Positions 29,585 through 39,907 of a stretch of 64,000 nt of DNA are shown piece after piece. The stretch covers positions 16,042 to 80,041 of the forward strand of contig NZ_JAUYWF010000014.1 in assembly GCF_030708455.1 (NCBI RefSeq), given 5' to 3'. Within the stretch, counting starts at the first letter, position 1; each line of letters begins with the position of its first letter. The notes beneath the pieces are model-generated. The model worked only from the letters and a program-made list of their open reading frames with translations. It was not told the origin of the DNA and did not search any database. Position numbers and translations under genes: made by a program. This DNA comes from Halomonas sp. SSL-5 (lineage in GTDB: Bacteria; Pseudomonadota; Gammaproteobacteria; Pseudomonadales; Halomonadaceae).

Positions 29585-30451
29585 CTACCGGTCGTGAAGA
29601 CGCCGGCGACCCACCCAGTGGTTGGCGAACTGCCAGGCGCCGCGGCCGCTGCGCCCGCCGCGCAGGGTGGCGAAGCGGATCGCCTCGGCGCGGGCCTCGG
29701 CGCTCCAGTCCTCGCGGCGTCCCAGCTGGGTGACCCAGTGACAGCAGGCCTCCAGGTAGACGTCCTGGTTGAAGGGGTGGAAGCCCAGCCACAGCCCGAA
29801 ACGGTCGGAGAGCGAGATCTTCTCCTCCACGGCATCGCCGTGATGCAGCTCGTCACCCACCAGCCGCGAGCCCTCGTTGTCGCTCATCGACTCCGGCAGC
29901 AGGTGGCGACGGTTGGAGGTGGCATAGAGCAGCACGTTGGGGGGCGGGCCGGTCAGGGCACCGTCGAGCACGCTCTTCAGCGCCTTGTAGGCGTCATCGT
30001 GGCCCTCGAAGGAGAGGTCGTCGCAGTAGACCACGAAGCGCTGGTCGTGGTGACGCAGCTGCTCCACCAGCATCGGCAGGCCGGCGAGGTCGTGGCGATC
30101 CACCTGCACCAGGCGCAGCCCCTCGCCGGACAGGCTGTTGAGCAGGGCACGGATCAGCGACGACTTGCCGCTGCCTCGCGAGCCCCACAGCAGGGCGTGG
30201 TTGGCCGGCAGGCCCTGCAGGAAGGCCCGGGTGTTGTCGACCAGCGCCAGCTTCTGGCGCTCGATGCCCAGCAGGTCATCCAGGCTCAGGGCGTCGCGCG
30301 GTGGCACCGGCAGCAGGCGCCCACCCAGGGCGTGGCGCTGCCACAGGGCGGCCACGTCCCGCGACCAGTCCACCTCCACCGGGGCCGGGGGCAGCCAGTG
30401 CTCGACGTGATCCAGCAGATGCAGCAGGCGACGCGTCAGCTCGGCGTCCAT
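29585..30451 (-). CDS. DUF815 family P-loop ATPase
   Basis: The 288-residue product is an AAA-type ATPase of family DUF815. It shows ALLWGSRGSGKSSLIRALL for Walker A (about 86-104), VVYCDDLSFEG for Walker B (about 142-152), an arginine-bearing sensor segment ATSNRRHLLPE (about 177-187), and SLSDRFGLWLGFHPF near the C-terminus. Family function is unknown. I chose ATG 30451 because AAGGAGAGG precedes it; the frame continues upstream without a site. A copy of the 110-bp repeat lies 42 bp upstream of the start. Confidence 0.86.
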   Translation of the reverse strand: MDAELTRRLLHLLDHVEHWLPPAPVEVDWSRDVAALWQRHALGGRLLPVPPRDALSLDDLLGIERQKLALVDNTRAFLQGLPANHALLWGSRGSGKSSLIRALLNSLSGEGLRLVQVDRHDLAGLPMLVEQLRHHDQRFVVYCDDLSFEGHDDAYKALKSVLDGALTGPPPNVLLYATSNRRHLLPESMSDNEGSRLVGDELHHGDAVEEKISLSDRFGLWLGFHPFNQDVYLEACCHWVTQLGRREDWSAEARAEAIRFATLRGGRSGRGAWQFANHWVGRRRLHDR

Positions 30452-30492
30452 GATCCTCTCCTTCTCCAGGTCGCCGGATAGTCGGCAGCCTC

Positions 30493-30602
30493 GGGGCTGA
30501 TCTGGCGGCAAGCCTTCGAGGAGGCGCTGTGAACCCATCCATGGGCGCTACCGACGCCATCCCTGGCGTAGGACCTCCTCTACGGCTTGCCCCCAGCGCC
30601 CC
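30493..30602 (+). repeat. Dispersed 110-bp inverted-repeat element, copy B
   Basis: Nearly identical to 44077-44186: shared blocks include GAGGAGGCGCTGTGAA, GCTACCGACGCCATCC, GGCGTAGGACCTCCTCTACG and CCCCAGCGCCCC. The outer arms (GGGGCTG...GGCAAGCC and GGCTTGCC...CAGCGCCCC) are imperfect inverted repeats. It occupies the divergent gap between the DUF815 gene and the M48 protease gene, upstream of the latter's promoter. Confidence 0.9.
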
Positions 30603-30635
30603 TCGCCGAGGCAGCCAGACTCCTGGTGGCGACAG

Positions 30636-30663
30636 TTGACCTTGCAGGCGTTCAGGGTATCTT
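30636..30663 (+). promoter_or_regulatory. Putative promoter of the M48 protease gene
   Basis: TTGACC (30636-30641), a 16-bp spacer and TATCTT (30658-30663) lie 70 bp before the start codon and 33 bp after repeat copy B. The -35 is good and the -10 is weak. Confidence 0.5.
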
Positions 30664-30733
30664 GTGGCGAACCCGGACGCCCGTCCAGCGTCTTACGTTG
30701 GCTGGATGCCACACCCCACCAAGGAGACCCGCC

Positions 30734-31537
30734 ATGCGCTGGATCACACCTTTCGCCATCGGCGCCCTCAGCCTCGCCCTGGCCGCCTGTACCACCTCGC
30801 CCACCGGCCGCCAGCAGCTGACCCTGGTATCGGACGCCCAACTCGATCAGATGGGCGCCCAGGCCTTCGAGCAATACCAGCAGGAGCGCCCCACCGTGGG
30901 CGGCGCTACCCACCGCTATGTACAGTGTGTGGCCAGTGCGCTGGTGAGCGCCCTGCCGCCCCAGCAGCGTGAGTCCCAGAACTGGCAGATCCGCGTCTTC
31001 GAGGCCGAGGATGCCAACGCCTTCGCCCTGCCCGGAGGCTACATGGGGGTCAACACCGGCCTGCTGCAGGTGGCCAGGAATCAGGATCAGCTGGCCGCGG
31101 TGGTCGGCCACGAGATCACCCACGTGCTGGCCCGCCACGCCAACGAGCGGGTCTCCACCCAGACCGCCACCCAGCTGGGGCTCTCGGTGCTCTCCTCGGC
31201 GGCGGGCCTGGAGGGCGCGGGCGGTCAGCAGATCATGGGGGCCCTGGGGATGGGCGCCCAGTACGGCATCCTGATGCCCTTCTCGCGGCGTCACGAGAGC
31301 GAGGCCGACGAGTTGGGCCTCTACCTGATGGCCGATGCCGGCTTCGACCCCCGCGCCAGCCTGGCGCTGTGGGAGAACATGAGTGCCCAGGGCGGGGCCC
31401 GGCCGCCGGCCTGGCTCTCGAGCCACCCCAGCCACGGCCAGCGCACCCAGGACCTGCAGGCGCGCATGAACGAGGCCCTGGGACGCTACGAGCGCGCCCG
31501 CCAGGCCGGCCGCACGCCCGACTGCCCGAGGCCTTGA
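30734..31537 (+). CDS. M48 family zinc metalloprotease lipoprotein (LoiP/YggG-like)
   Basis: The 267-residue precursor has a signal peptide ending in a lipobox (ALAACTT, Cys18) and an M48 peptidase domain. Zinc-binding HEITH sits in VVGHEITHVLARHANE (about residues 130-134), and the third ligand is the Glu in SRRHESEADELG. E. coli LoiP, a family member, is an outer-membrane lipoprotein protease affecting envelope proteins at low osmolarity. AAGGAG precedes the ATG. The next small membrane protein gene starts 1 bp after the stop, so the two are probably one transcript. Confidence 0.9.
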   Translation: MRWITPFAIGALSLALAACTTSPTGRQQLTLVSDAQLDQMGAQAFEQYQQERPTVGGATHRYVQCVASALVSALPPQQRESQNWQIRVFEAEDANAFALPGGYMGVNTGLLQVARNQDQLAAVVGHEITHVLARHANERVSTQTATQLGLSVLSSAAGLEGAGGQQIMGALGMGAQYGILMPFSRRHESEADELGLYLMADAGFDPRASLALWENMSAQGGARPPAWLSSHPSHGQRTQDLQARMNEALGRYERARQAGRTPDCPRP

Positions 31538-31538
31538 G

Positions 31539-31796
31539 ATGTTGAGACTCGGACTGCTGCTGTTGATCGCCCCCATGCTGGTGCTGATGGGGATCTATTT
31601 CTGGGAGTACTCGAGCGTGCGCGAGTGCACGCTCTCCGGTGGCCACTGGGATTATCTGGAAGGGGTGTGCCGCGACACGCCCCAGCCCTTCGTCTCCTGG
31701 CTGCAGCGCACCCCCTGGCTGGTCAACGGCGGTATGCTGCTGTCGCTGGTCGGGCTGGTGCTGTGCATGGTGGGGCTCTATACCAAGCGGCGCTGA
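31539..31796 (+). CDS. Small membrane protein, two TM segments, unknown function
   Basis: I do not recognise this 85-residue protein. It has two clear membrane segments (about 4-22 and 61-81) joined by a loop of about 38 residues with Cys30 and Cys44 in an ECTLSGGHWDYLEGVC arrangement, which could form a disulphide if the loop is periplasmic. A basic KRR ends the protein, suggesting the C-terminus is cytoplasmic. It begins 1 bp after the M48 protease stop, and its start codon lies close enough for coupled translation. Convergent with aroE. Confidence 0.75.
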   Translation: MLRLGLLLLIAPMLVLMGIYFWEYSSVRECTLSGGHWDYLEGVCRDTPQPFVSWLQRTPWLVNGGMLLSLVGLVLCMVGLYTKRR

Positions 31797-31811
31797 AGGG
31801 CGCCGCCGAGA

Positions 31812-33592
<1,781 letters not shown>

Positions 33593-34150
33593 TCAGGAAC
33601 GCAGCACTCGGCCGGTGACCAGGTCGCGGATGGTGCTGGGGCGCTCGAGCCCCCCGAGTTCGCCCTCGACGATGGCATCGAGCTCATCGCCGAAGATGTC
33701 GCGGATCTGATCGGCGCTCATGGCCGGGGGCTCGCTGGCCACGTTGGCCGAGGTGGAGACGATGGGGCCACCGAAGGCCTCGCACAGTGCGGCCACCAGC
33801 GGATGGGCGCTGACCCGCAGGGCCACCCGGTCATGCTCGCCGTGCACCAGGGCATGGCTGCGCCCGTTATCGGGCACCAGCCAGGTGTTGGGCCCCGGCC
33901 AGCCGGCCGCCAGCGACGCGTACAGCTCGGTGGGCAGGCCCGCCAGCCAGGGGGCAAACTGCTCGATGCGAGCGGCCACCAGGATCACCCCCTTGGCGGG
34001 ATCGCGACGCTTGAGACGCAGCAGCCTCGCCAGCGCGTCATCGCTGTCGGGGTCACAGCCCAGGCCCCATACGGCCTCGGTGGGATAGGCGATCACCCCG
34101 CCCCGGCGCAGGGCGGCTGCGGCGTGCTCGATCTGACGGGCCTGGCTCAC
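33593..34150 (-). CDS. tsaC: Threonylcarbamoyl-AMP synthase TsaC (GTG start)
   Basis: TsaC makes the threonylcarbamoyl-AMP used for the t6A37 tRNA modification. The 185-residue YrdC-domain protein has VIAYPTEAVWGLGCDP (about 16-31), LKRRDPAKGVILVA (about 42-55), and VSTSANVASEPP (about 135-146). I chose GTG 34150, with AGGAG 5 nt upstream, which gives the E. coli TsaC length (190); the frame is open to 34279 without family sequence. The gene for the dehydratase that acts on finished t6A (tcdA) is also in this window. Confidence 0.95.
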   Translation of the reverse strand: MSQARQIEHAAAALRRGGVIAYPTEAVWGLGCDPDSDDALARLLRLKRRDPAKGVILVAARIEQFAPWLAGLPTELYASLAAGWPGPNTWLVPDNGRSHALVHGEHDRVALRVSAHPLVAALCEAFGGPIVSTSANVASEPPAMSADQIRDIFGDELDAIVEGELGGLERPSTIRDLVTGRVLRS

Positions 34151-34194
34151 GGGCTCTCCTCGCTCGACTGGGGCGCGAATGGCCGAGGATTCTA

Positions 34195-35295
34195 TCACGG
34201 CGCCGAGAGGCGAACCCAGCCGCCGGCGACCCGCGCCGCGGCCCCCTCGAGTTCCAGCGTCAGCAGGTGCCGCTGACACTCGGCGATGTCGAGCCCGGTC
34301 AGCCCCACCAGCACGTCGGCCGGGGTCGGGCTGCCGCTCAACCAGCGCAGCAGGGGGTCATCATCCCGCCCCGGGGCCTCGCCACGCGGGGCGACGGGCA
34401 TCGCCGGGGCCTGCCACTGGGTGAGTTCGGCGAGGATGTCATCGACCCCACGCACCAGCACGGCGCCCTCGCGGATCAACCGCAGGCAGCCCCGCACCTG
34501 GGGGTTATGCAGCGAGCCGGGCAGGGCGAACACCTCGCGCCCCTGCTCCCCGGCCAGCCGTGCGCTGACCAGCGAACCGCTCTGCTCGGCCGCCTCCACC
34601 ACCAGCACCCCGCAGCTGAGCCCGGTGACGATACGGTTGCGGCGCGGGAAGAAGCCGGCCCGGGCCGGGGTGCCGGGCGGGTGCTCGGAGAGCAGCAGCC
34701 CCCCCGGCTCACGCAAGCGGGCGTGCAGGCGATGGTGGCGCGGCGGATAGACCACCTCGACACCGCAGCCGAGTACCGCCACGCTGGCCCCGCCGGCGTC
34801 CAGGGCGGCCTGCTGGGCGGCGGCATCGATGCCCAGCGCCATGCCGCTGACCACGCACCAGCCCCGCTCGGCGAGCTCGCGGGCGAAGGCGGCGGCGTTG
34901 GTCAATCCCTCGCGGGTGGCACGGCGCGACCCCACCATGGCCAGCTTGGGAGGCGCCAGGGCGGCGAGGTCCCCCCAGGCCCACAGCAGCGGCGGCGGGT
35001 CGGCGATCTCGGCGAGCAGGTCCGGCCAGGCGGGATGCCCGGCATACAGCAGGTGACGGTCGGCGCAGCCCTCGACCCAGGCCAGGGCCGCGTCCACCGA
35101 GGCGGATAGCGGGCTGCGAGCGGGGTGGTCGAGCCATAGCCGCAGCGCGGTGGCGGCCTCCCGCGGCAGCACCGCCAGCCAGCCGCCGGGCCATTCAGGC
35201 GACCGGGCGGCCAGCTCGGCCAGCGCCCCCGCCCCTAGCCCCGGCAGGCTCGCCAGGGCCAGCCACTCCCGGGCGCCGAGGGCCGGCGACGGCAT
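34195..35295 (-). CDS. dprA: DNA-processing protein DprA
   Basis: DprA binds incoming single-stranded DNA and loads RecA during natural transformation. The 366-residue protein shows the Rossmann-like core: AMVGSRRATREG (about 119-130), VVSGMALGIDAAAQQAAL (about 147-164), VLGCGVEVVYPPRH (about 173-186), SEHPPGTPARAGFFPRRNRI (about 202-221) and AEQSGSLVSARLA (about 235-247), then a C-terminal winged-helix domain. It lies between the LysM gene (7 bp gap) and tsaC. Confidence 0.96.
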   Translation of the reverse strand: MPSPALGAREWLALASLPGLGAGALAELAARSPEWPGGWLAVLPREAATALRLWLDHPARSPLSASVDAALAWVEGCADRHLLYAGHPAWPDLLAEIADPPPLLWAWGDLAALAPPKLAMVGSRRATREGLTNAAAFARELAERGWCVVSGMALGIDAAAQQAALDAGGASVAVLGCGVEVVYPPRHHRLHARLREPGGLLLSEHPPGTPARAGFFPRRNRIVTGLSCGVLVVEAAEQSGSLVSARLAGEQGREVFALPGSLHNPQVRGCLRLIREGAVLVRGVDDILAELTQWQAPAMPVAPRGEAPGRDDDPLLRWLSGSPTPADVLVGLTGLDIAECQRHLLTLELEGAAARVAGGWVRLSAP

Positions 35296-35302
35296 GTCGA
35301 CC

Positions 35303-36394
35303 TCAGCGCAGGGCGGCGCTGACCGCCCGCCGCGGGTTATGGACGCGATCCCCCACCCCCAGGGTGCGGCTGGCCTCCATGACCAGGCCGTAGCTCATCT
35401 TGCGGTAGGTCTTGAAGACCATCACCAGGCCGGCGTCCTCCCCCGGCAGGCGCAGCTGCTCGCCGGTGCGCGGATCGCTGACCAGCTCGCCGCGCTGCTC
35501 GACCATCAGCACATGGCCGGGCTCGAGCCCATCGCGCTGGCCGCGGTCCAGCGCCACCACCTGCAGGCGGCCGATGAACTGCACGCCACCGGGGACCGAC
35601 AGGATGGTGCCCTCCACTTCGCGCCCGGGGGCGCGCGGAATGAATTCGGTCACCAGGCCGCGATCCTCCAGGGGCAACACGATGTCGCCGTTGCGCACCT
35701 CCTGGCGTGACGAGCTCACCTCCAGCACCGCCATGTCGTCCTCCTGTCGTTCGCGGCGCGCCTGGCCGACGCTCTCCAGCTCCAGGCCCAGCAGCTCGCC
35801 GCTGGCGGGGTCGAGGAAGCGCTCGCCCACGCGATAGAAGCCCACGCGGCCGCCGGCCGGCACCTCGCCCCGGGCGTAGAGCCGATCGCCCACGCCGCTC
35901 ATCAGGCGCCGATCGTCGCCGCCCACCACATAGGCCAGCTCCTCGAGGGCCTCGGGGTCATCGACGATGCGATGCTCACGCAGGAAGTGGCGGATATCCT
36001 CCAGCGGGATCGGCGTGATCGCCTCGCGATGCGGGATGGTGCGCATCTCGGGCGACAGCCTCACCTGTCCCTGACCGCGCTCCAGCCCCAGGCAGGGGCG
36101 TCCGTCGCAGTCATAGAGGTAGATGACGTCGCCCGGATAGATCAGGTGCGGGTTGCGGATCTGCGGGTTGACCTGCCAAACCTCGGGCCACTGCCAGGGA
36201 TGGCGCAGGAAGCGCCCGGAGATATCCCACAGGGTGTCGCCACGCACCACGGTGTAGCGATCCGGGGCATCGCCGCGCAGGCCATCCTCCCAACTCAGGC
36301 CCTGGCCCTGAACACCCGCGGCCAGGGCCATGCCCAGCGCCGCCACCAGGCCCAGCCAGCCGCGCCGCACCTTGCCGTCACTTCTCTGCCTCAT
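35303..36394 (-). CDS. LysM domain-containing exported protein
   Basis: The 363-residue precursor has a basic N-terminus and a signal peptide (about 1-31, ending AGVQGQG), followed by one LysM peptidoglycan-binding module (about 46-95; YTVVRGDTLWDISGRFL, NPHLIYPGDVIYL). The rest is a conserved region of unknown fold, including PHREAITPIPLEDIRHFL and VEGTILSVPGGVQFIG. It matches the LysM protein found next to dprA in pseudomonads, whose job is not well defined. A GGGGAGAG site precedes the ATG. It is divergent from def. Confidence 0.88.
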   Translation of the reverse strand: MRQRSDGKVRRGWLGLVAALGMALAAGVQGQGLSWEDGLRGDAPDRYTVVRGDTLWDISGRFLRHPWQWPEVWQVNPQIRNPHLIYPGDVIYLYDCDGRPCLGLERGQGQVRLSPEMRTIPHREAITPIPLEDIRHFLREHRIVDDPEALEELAYVVGGDDRRLMSGVGDRLYARGEVPAGGRVGFYRVGERFLDPASGELLGLELESVGQARRERQEDDMAVLEVSSSRQEVRNGDIVLPLEDRGLVTEFIPRAPGREVEGTILSVPGGVQFIGRLQVVALDRGQRDGLEPGHVLMVEQRGELVSDPRTGEQLRLPGEDAGLVMVFKTYRKMSYGLVMEASRTLGVGDRVHNPRRAVSAALR

Positions 36395-36509
36395 CCCTGC
36401 TCTCCCCGCGTGTCGCCGGCCGATGCCATGGAACGCTACCGGCGTGTTATAGTCTGAGGTTATCGACGTGTTGCGACACAGGCCCTGTCGTCGCCGTGCG
36501 CATCACACC

Positions 36510-36515
36510 TAGAAT
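36510..36515 (+). promoter_or_regulatory. Putative -10 box upstream of def
   Basis: TAGAAT lies 43 bp before the def start and immediately upstream of an inverted repeat. The matching -35 is weak (CTGTCG with a 19-bp spacer), so the call is tentative. Confidence 0.4.
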
Positions 36516-36517
36516 AG

Positions 36518-36536
36518 TGTCATTGTGTAAATGACA
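36518..36536. promoter_or_regulatory. Operator-like inverted repeat TGTCATT-N5-AATGACA upstream of def
   Basis: Perfect 7-bp arms flank GTGTA, 22 bp before the def start and at the expected transcript start of the nearby TAGAAT. This AT-rich dyad stands out in a GC-rich background and could be an operator or a 5' hairpin. No regulator can be named. Confidence 0.45.
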
Positions 36537-36558
36537 GCATAACGGTGAATCCAACGCC

Positions 36559-37071
36559 ATGGCCAAATTACCTATCCTCGAATACCCCGACGAACGCCTG
36601 CGCACCAAGGCGGTGCCGGTGGCAACGGTCGACGATGAGGTGCGCCGGCTGGTCGACGATATGCTGGAGACCATGTACGACGCCCGTGGCATCGGCCTGG
36701 CCGCCACCCAGGTGGACGTGCACCGCCGCGTGATCGTCATGGACGTCAGCGACGACCGCAGCGGCCCGCTGGTACTGATCAACCCCGAGGTCACGCCCAT
36801 CGGCGAGGAACGCGAGCCGATGCAGGAGGGCTGCCTGTCGATCCCCGAGTACTATGCCGATGTGCCACGCGCCCTGCGCGTCCACCTCAAGGCCCTGGAT
36901 CGCGATGGCCAGCCCTACGAGCTTGAGGCCGATGGCCTGCTGGCCCACTGCATCCAGCACGAGCACGACCACCTCGAGGGCGTGCTGTTCGTCGACTACC
37001 TCTCGCCGCTCAAGCGCGACCGGGTAATGAAGAAGATGCAGAAGCGCCACAAGCTGATGCAGGACGCCTGA
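36559..37071 (+). CDS. def: Peptide deformylase
   Basis: Def removes the formyl group from new proteins. The 170-residue product has all three motifs: GIGLAATQ (about 45-52), EGCLSIP (about 90-96) with the metal Cys, and [12 protein letters not shown] (about 133-144) with the HExxH-type metal histidines, here HEHDH. The basic C-terminal tail resembles class I enzymes. fmt follows, so formylation and deformylation genes are paired as usual. Confidence 0.97.
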   Translation: MAKLPILEYPDERLRTKAVPVATVDDEVRRLVDDMLETMYDARGIGLAATQVDVHRRVIVMDVSDDRSGPLVLINPEVTPIGEEREPMQEGCLSIPEYYADVPRALRVHLKALDRDGQPYELEADGLLAHCIQHEHDHLEGVLFVDYLSPLKRDRVMKKMQKRHKLMQDA

Positions 37072-37092
37072 CGCCACGGCGCATCCTCGATC

Positions 37093-37121
37093 GAAGGCCG
37101 ACGCAACATGCGTCGGCCTTC
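37093..37121 (+). terminator. Hairpin between def and fmt
   Basis: A perfect 12-bp stem (37093-37104 with 37110-37121) closes a 5-nt loop, followed by GTCGTTTGC. The T-run is poor, so it may only partly reduce reading from def into fmt. Confidence 0.65.
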
Positions 37122-37180
37122 GTCGTTTGCGGCCCGCTCCGTTATCATTAGGGGCATTCACTCCCGGCCAGGCTCCCACC

Positions 37181-38185
37181 ATGTCTCGACCCCGCGACCC
37201 TCACTCCCTCAGCGTCATCTTCGCCGGCACGCCCGACTTCGCCGCCGAGAGCCTCGCGGCGCTGCTGGCCAGCCGTCACCGCGTGATCGCCGTCTATACC
37301 CAGCCCGACCGCCCGTCCGGCCGCGGCCGCAAGCTGACGCCGAGCCCGGTCAAGGCGCTGGCCCTCGAGCACGCGCTGCCGGTGTACCAGCCCGAGAGCC
37401 TCAAGGCCGCCGAGACCCGGGCCGAGCTCGCCGCCCTCGACGCCGATATCATGGTGGTGGCGGCCTACGGCCTGATCCTGCCCAAGGCGGTGCTCGAGGC
37501 GCCGCGGCTGGGCTGCCTCAACGTCCACGCCTCGCTGCTGCCGCGCTGGCGCGGGGCCGCGCCCATCCAGCGCGCCATCGAGGCCGGCGACGCCGAGAGC
37601 GGGGTGACCATCATGCAGATGGACGAGGGGCTGGACACCGGCGACATGCTGCTGGTGCGGCGCACGCCGATCACCACCACGACCACCGGCGGCGAGCTAC
37701 ATGACAGCCTGGCCACCCTCGGCGGCGAGGCGATCGTCGAGGCGCTGGACGCCGTGGCCGGGGAGGGCCTCGTGGCCACCCCGCAACCCGAGGCAGGCGT
37801 GACCTACGCCGCCAAGCTCTCCAAGGCCGAGGCCGAGCTGGACTTCCGCCGCCCCGCCGCAGAGCTCGCCGCCCGGGTGCGTGCCTTCAACCCCTGGCCG
37901 GTGGCCTGGTGCGCCTTCGACGGCGACCGCCTGCGCCTGCTGCTGGCCGAGGCGCACGGTCTCGTCGAGGACGAGTCCCCCGCCGCCCCGGGCACCCTGC
38001 TCGCCCATGACGATGATGCGCTGCGCATCGCCTGCGGCCCCGAGGGCCGTGAGGTGCTGCGGGTGACCCGCGCCCAGCTGCCCGGCGGCAAGGCGTTGCC
38101 CGTCGGCGAGCTGCTGCGCGCCCGTGCCGACCGCTTCCCCCCCGGCCTGCGCCTGGGCCACCACGACGAGGAGACCCCGGCATGA
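37181..38185 (+). CDS. fmt: Methionyl-tRNA formyltransferase
   Basis: Fmt formylates initiator Met-tRNA with 10-formyl-THF. The 334-residue protein shows VIFAGTPDFAAESL (about 13-26), the Asn/His pair in LNVHASLLPRWRGAAPIQRAI (about 115-135) and VTIMQMDEGLDTGDML (about 146-161), then the C-terminal RNA-binding domain. The ATG at 37181 adds about ten residues before the conserved strand compared with E. coli (315). It overlaps rsmB by 4 bp. Confidence 0.96.
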   Translation: MSRPRDPHSLSVIFAGTPDFAAESLAALLASRHRVIAVYTQPDRPSGRGRKLTPSPVKALALEHALPVYQPESLKAAETRAELAALDADIMVVAAYGLILPKAVLEAPRLGCLNVHASLLPRWRGAAPIQRAIEAGDAESGVTIMQMDEGLDTGDMLLVRRTPITTTTTGGELHDSLATLGGEAIVEALDAVAGEGLVATPQPEAGVTYAAKLSKAEAELDFRRPAAELAARVRAFNPWPVAWCAFDGDRLRLLLAEAHGLVEDESPAAPGTLLAHDDDALRIACGPEGREVLRVTRAQLPGGKALPVGELLRARADRFPPGLRLGHHDEETPA

Positions 38186-39537
38186 GCGATGCCTCCGGCA
38201 AGTCCCGCCGCCCCGCCTCACGGGGCATCGAGAACGACGGCGGCCTGGCGGTTCGCGCCGCCGCCGCCCGCGCCCTGGTACCGGTGATCACCGGCAAGGG
38301 CTCGCTTACCGGTCTCGATGACCACCAGGTGGTGGCCCGTGACCGCGCCCTGTTCAAGGCGCTCTGCTACGGGGTGTGCCGCACCCTGCCGCGCCTCGAG
38401 GCGCTGGCGGGCAAGCTGCTGGTCAAGCCCTTCAAGGCGCGGGATGCCGACGTCCAGGCGCTGCTGCTGCTGGGCATCCACCAGCTGCTCTACCTGCGCG
38501 TGCCCGCCCACGCGGCCGTGGGCGAGACCGCCGGCGCCGCCCGCCTGATCGGCAAGGAGTGGGCCACACGGGTGCTCAACGGCTGCCTGCGCCGCCTGCA
38601 GCGCGAATCCTCCGCCCTGCAGGCGGAGGTGGACCGCGACCCGACGGTGGCGCTGCTGCATCCCGAGTGGCTGCTCAAGGCGCTGCGCCAGGCCTGGCCC
38701 GACGACTGGCGCGCCCTGGCCGAGGCCAACAACGTGCCCGGGCCCATGACGCTCAGGGTCAACCGCCGCCACGGCGACCGCGAGGCCTACCTCGGGCGCC
38801 TGACCGCGGCGGGCCTCGAGGGTCGGCTTTGCACCCACGCCCCGGACGGCATCACCCTGGAGAGCCCCTGCGACGTCTTCGAGCTGCCCGGTTTCGATGC
38901 CGGGCACGTCAGCGTCCAGGACGAGGCCGCCCAGCTCGCCACGGTGCTGCTGGGCCCGACCCTGGCACCGCGCCCCGGCGCCCGGGTGCTGGACGCCTGC
39001 TGCGCGCCAGGGGGCAAGACCGCCCACCTGCTGGAGGTCTTCGACATCGACATGCACGCCGTGGACAGCGATGCCGAACGCCTGGCCCGGGTCGAGGGCG
39101 CCCTGGAGCGCCTCGGCCTCCAGGCACGCCTGGCCCACGGCGACGCCACCGCCCGCGACTGGTGGGACGGCACTCCCTTCGAGGCGATCCTGCTCGACGC
39201 GCCCTGCTCCGGCAGCGGCGTGATCCGCCGCCACCCAGACATCAAGCGCCTGCGCCGGCCCTCGGACATCACGGCGCTGGCCGCGCTGCAGGCACGCCTG
39301 CTCGACAACCTCTGGCCGTTGCTGCGCCCGGGCGGCACCCTGCTCTACGCCACCTGCTCGGTGCTGCCCGAGGAGAACAGCGAGCAGATCGCCGCCTTCC
39401 TGTCGCGCACCCCGGATGCCGAGTCGACCACCCCGCGGGACGTGGCCTGGGGGCGCCCGGCCGGTGCCGGGCGTCAGCTGCTGCCGGAGGCCGACAGCCA
39501 TGACGGCTTCTTCTATGCCAGACTGAGGAAGACGTAG
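38182..39537 (+). CDS. rsmB: 16S rRNA (cytosine(967)-C(5))-methyltransferase RsmB
   Basis: RsmB (Sun) makes m5C967 in 16S rRNA. The 451-residue product has an N-terminal NusB-like RNA-binding domain (about 20-160) and a Rossmann methyltransferase domain with SVQDEAAQLA (about 243-252), the SAM loop DACCAPGGKT (about 272-281), catalytic Cys in LDAPCSGSGVIRRHPD (about 338-353) and the second Cys in YATCSVLPEEN (about 390-400). The start overlaps the fmt stop by 4 bp. Confidence 0.97.
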   Translation: MSDASGKSRRPASRGIENDGGLAVRAAAARALVPVITGKGSLTGLDDHQVVARDRALFKALCYGVCRTLPRLEALAGKLLVKPFKARDADVQALLLLGIHQLLYLRVPAHAAVGETAGAARLIGKEWATRVLNGCLRRLQRESSALQAEVDRDPTVALLHPEWLLKALRQAWPDDWRALAEANNVPGPMTLRVNRRHGDREAYLGRLTAAGLEGRLCTHAPDGITLESPCDVFELPGFDAGHVSVQDEAAQLATVLLGPTLAPRPGARVLDACCAPGGKTAHLLEVFDIDMHAVDSDAERLARVEGALERLGLQARLAHGDATARDWWDGTPFEAILLDAPCSGSGVIRRHPDIKRLRRPSDITALAALQARLLDNLWPLLRPGGTLLYATCSVLPEENSEQIAAFLSRTPDAESTTPRDVAWGRPAGAGRQLLPEADSHDGFFYARLRKT

Positions 39538-39597
39538 GGCCGGGCCCAGGGGAGTGCCGGCCTGAATGCACCCTCATCAACCACCGCTGGAGGTAAC

Positions 39598-39804
39598 ATG
39601 AGCAACCATGTCTACAAGCATGTCGAGCTGACCGGCTCCTCCGAGGAGGGCATCCAGCAGGCCATCGAGAGCGCCATCACCAAGGCCAACGAGAGCCTGC
39701 ATGGCATGCGCTGGTTCGAGGTCATCGACACCCGCGGCCATGTCGAGCATGGCCGGGTGAGCCACTGGCAGGTCACCCTCAAGGTCGGTTTCACCCTGGA
39801 CTGA
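39598..39804 (+). CDS. Dodecin family flavin-binding protein
   Basis: Dodecins are small dodecameric proteins that store riboflavin, FMN or CoA-linked ligands. The 68-residue product matches the family in size and sequence, with [11 protein letters not shown] (5-15), the helix with [16 protein letters not shown] (16-31) and the ligand-stacking Trp in LHGMRWFEV (34-42), ending [16 protein letters not shown] lies 3 nt before the ATG. It sits between rsmB and trkA. Confidence 0.92.
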   Translation: MSNHVYKHVELTGSSEEGIQQAIESAITKANESLHGMRWFEVIDTRGHVEHGRVSHWQVTLKVGFTLD

Positions 39805-39824
39805 CCCCGGCGGCCTGTCCTTCC

Positions 39825-39854
39825 CGTGGCGGCTGGTTTAGGCTAGCCGCCACG
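39825..39854. terminator. Hairpin between the dodecin gene and trkA
   Basis: A perfect 10-bp stem (39825-39834 with 39845-39854) closes a 10-nt loop, without a T-run after it. It could end the dodecin transcript weakly or structure the trkA leader. Confidence 0.45.
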
Positions 39855-39907
39855 TGCTGCGGCGCACCAGATGGCGCCGCCCCTCGACCCAGCGGAACCC
39901 CTACGCG

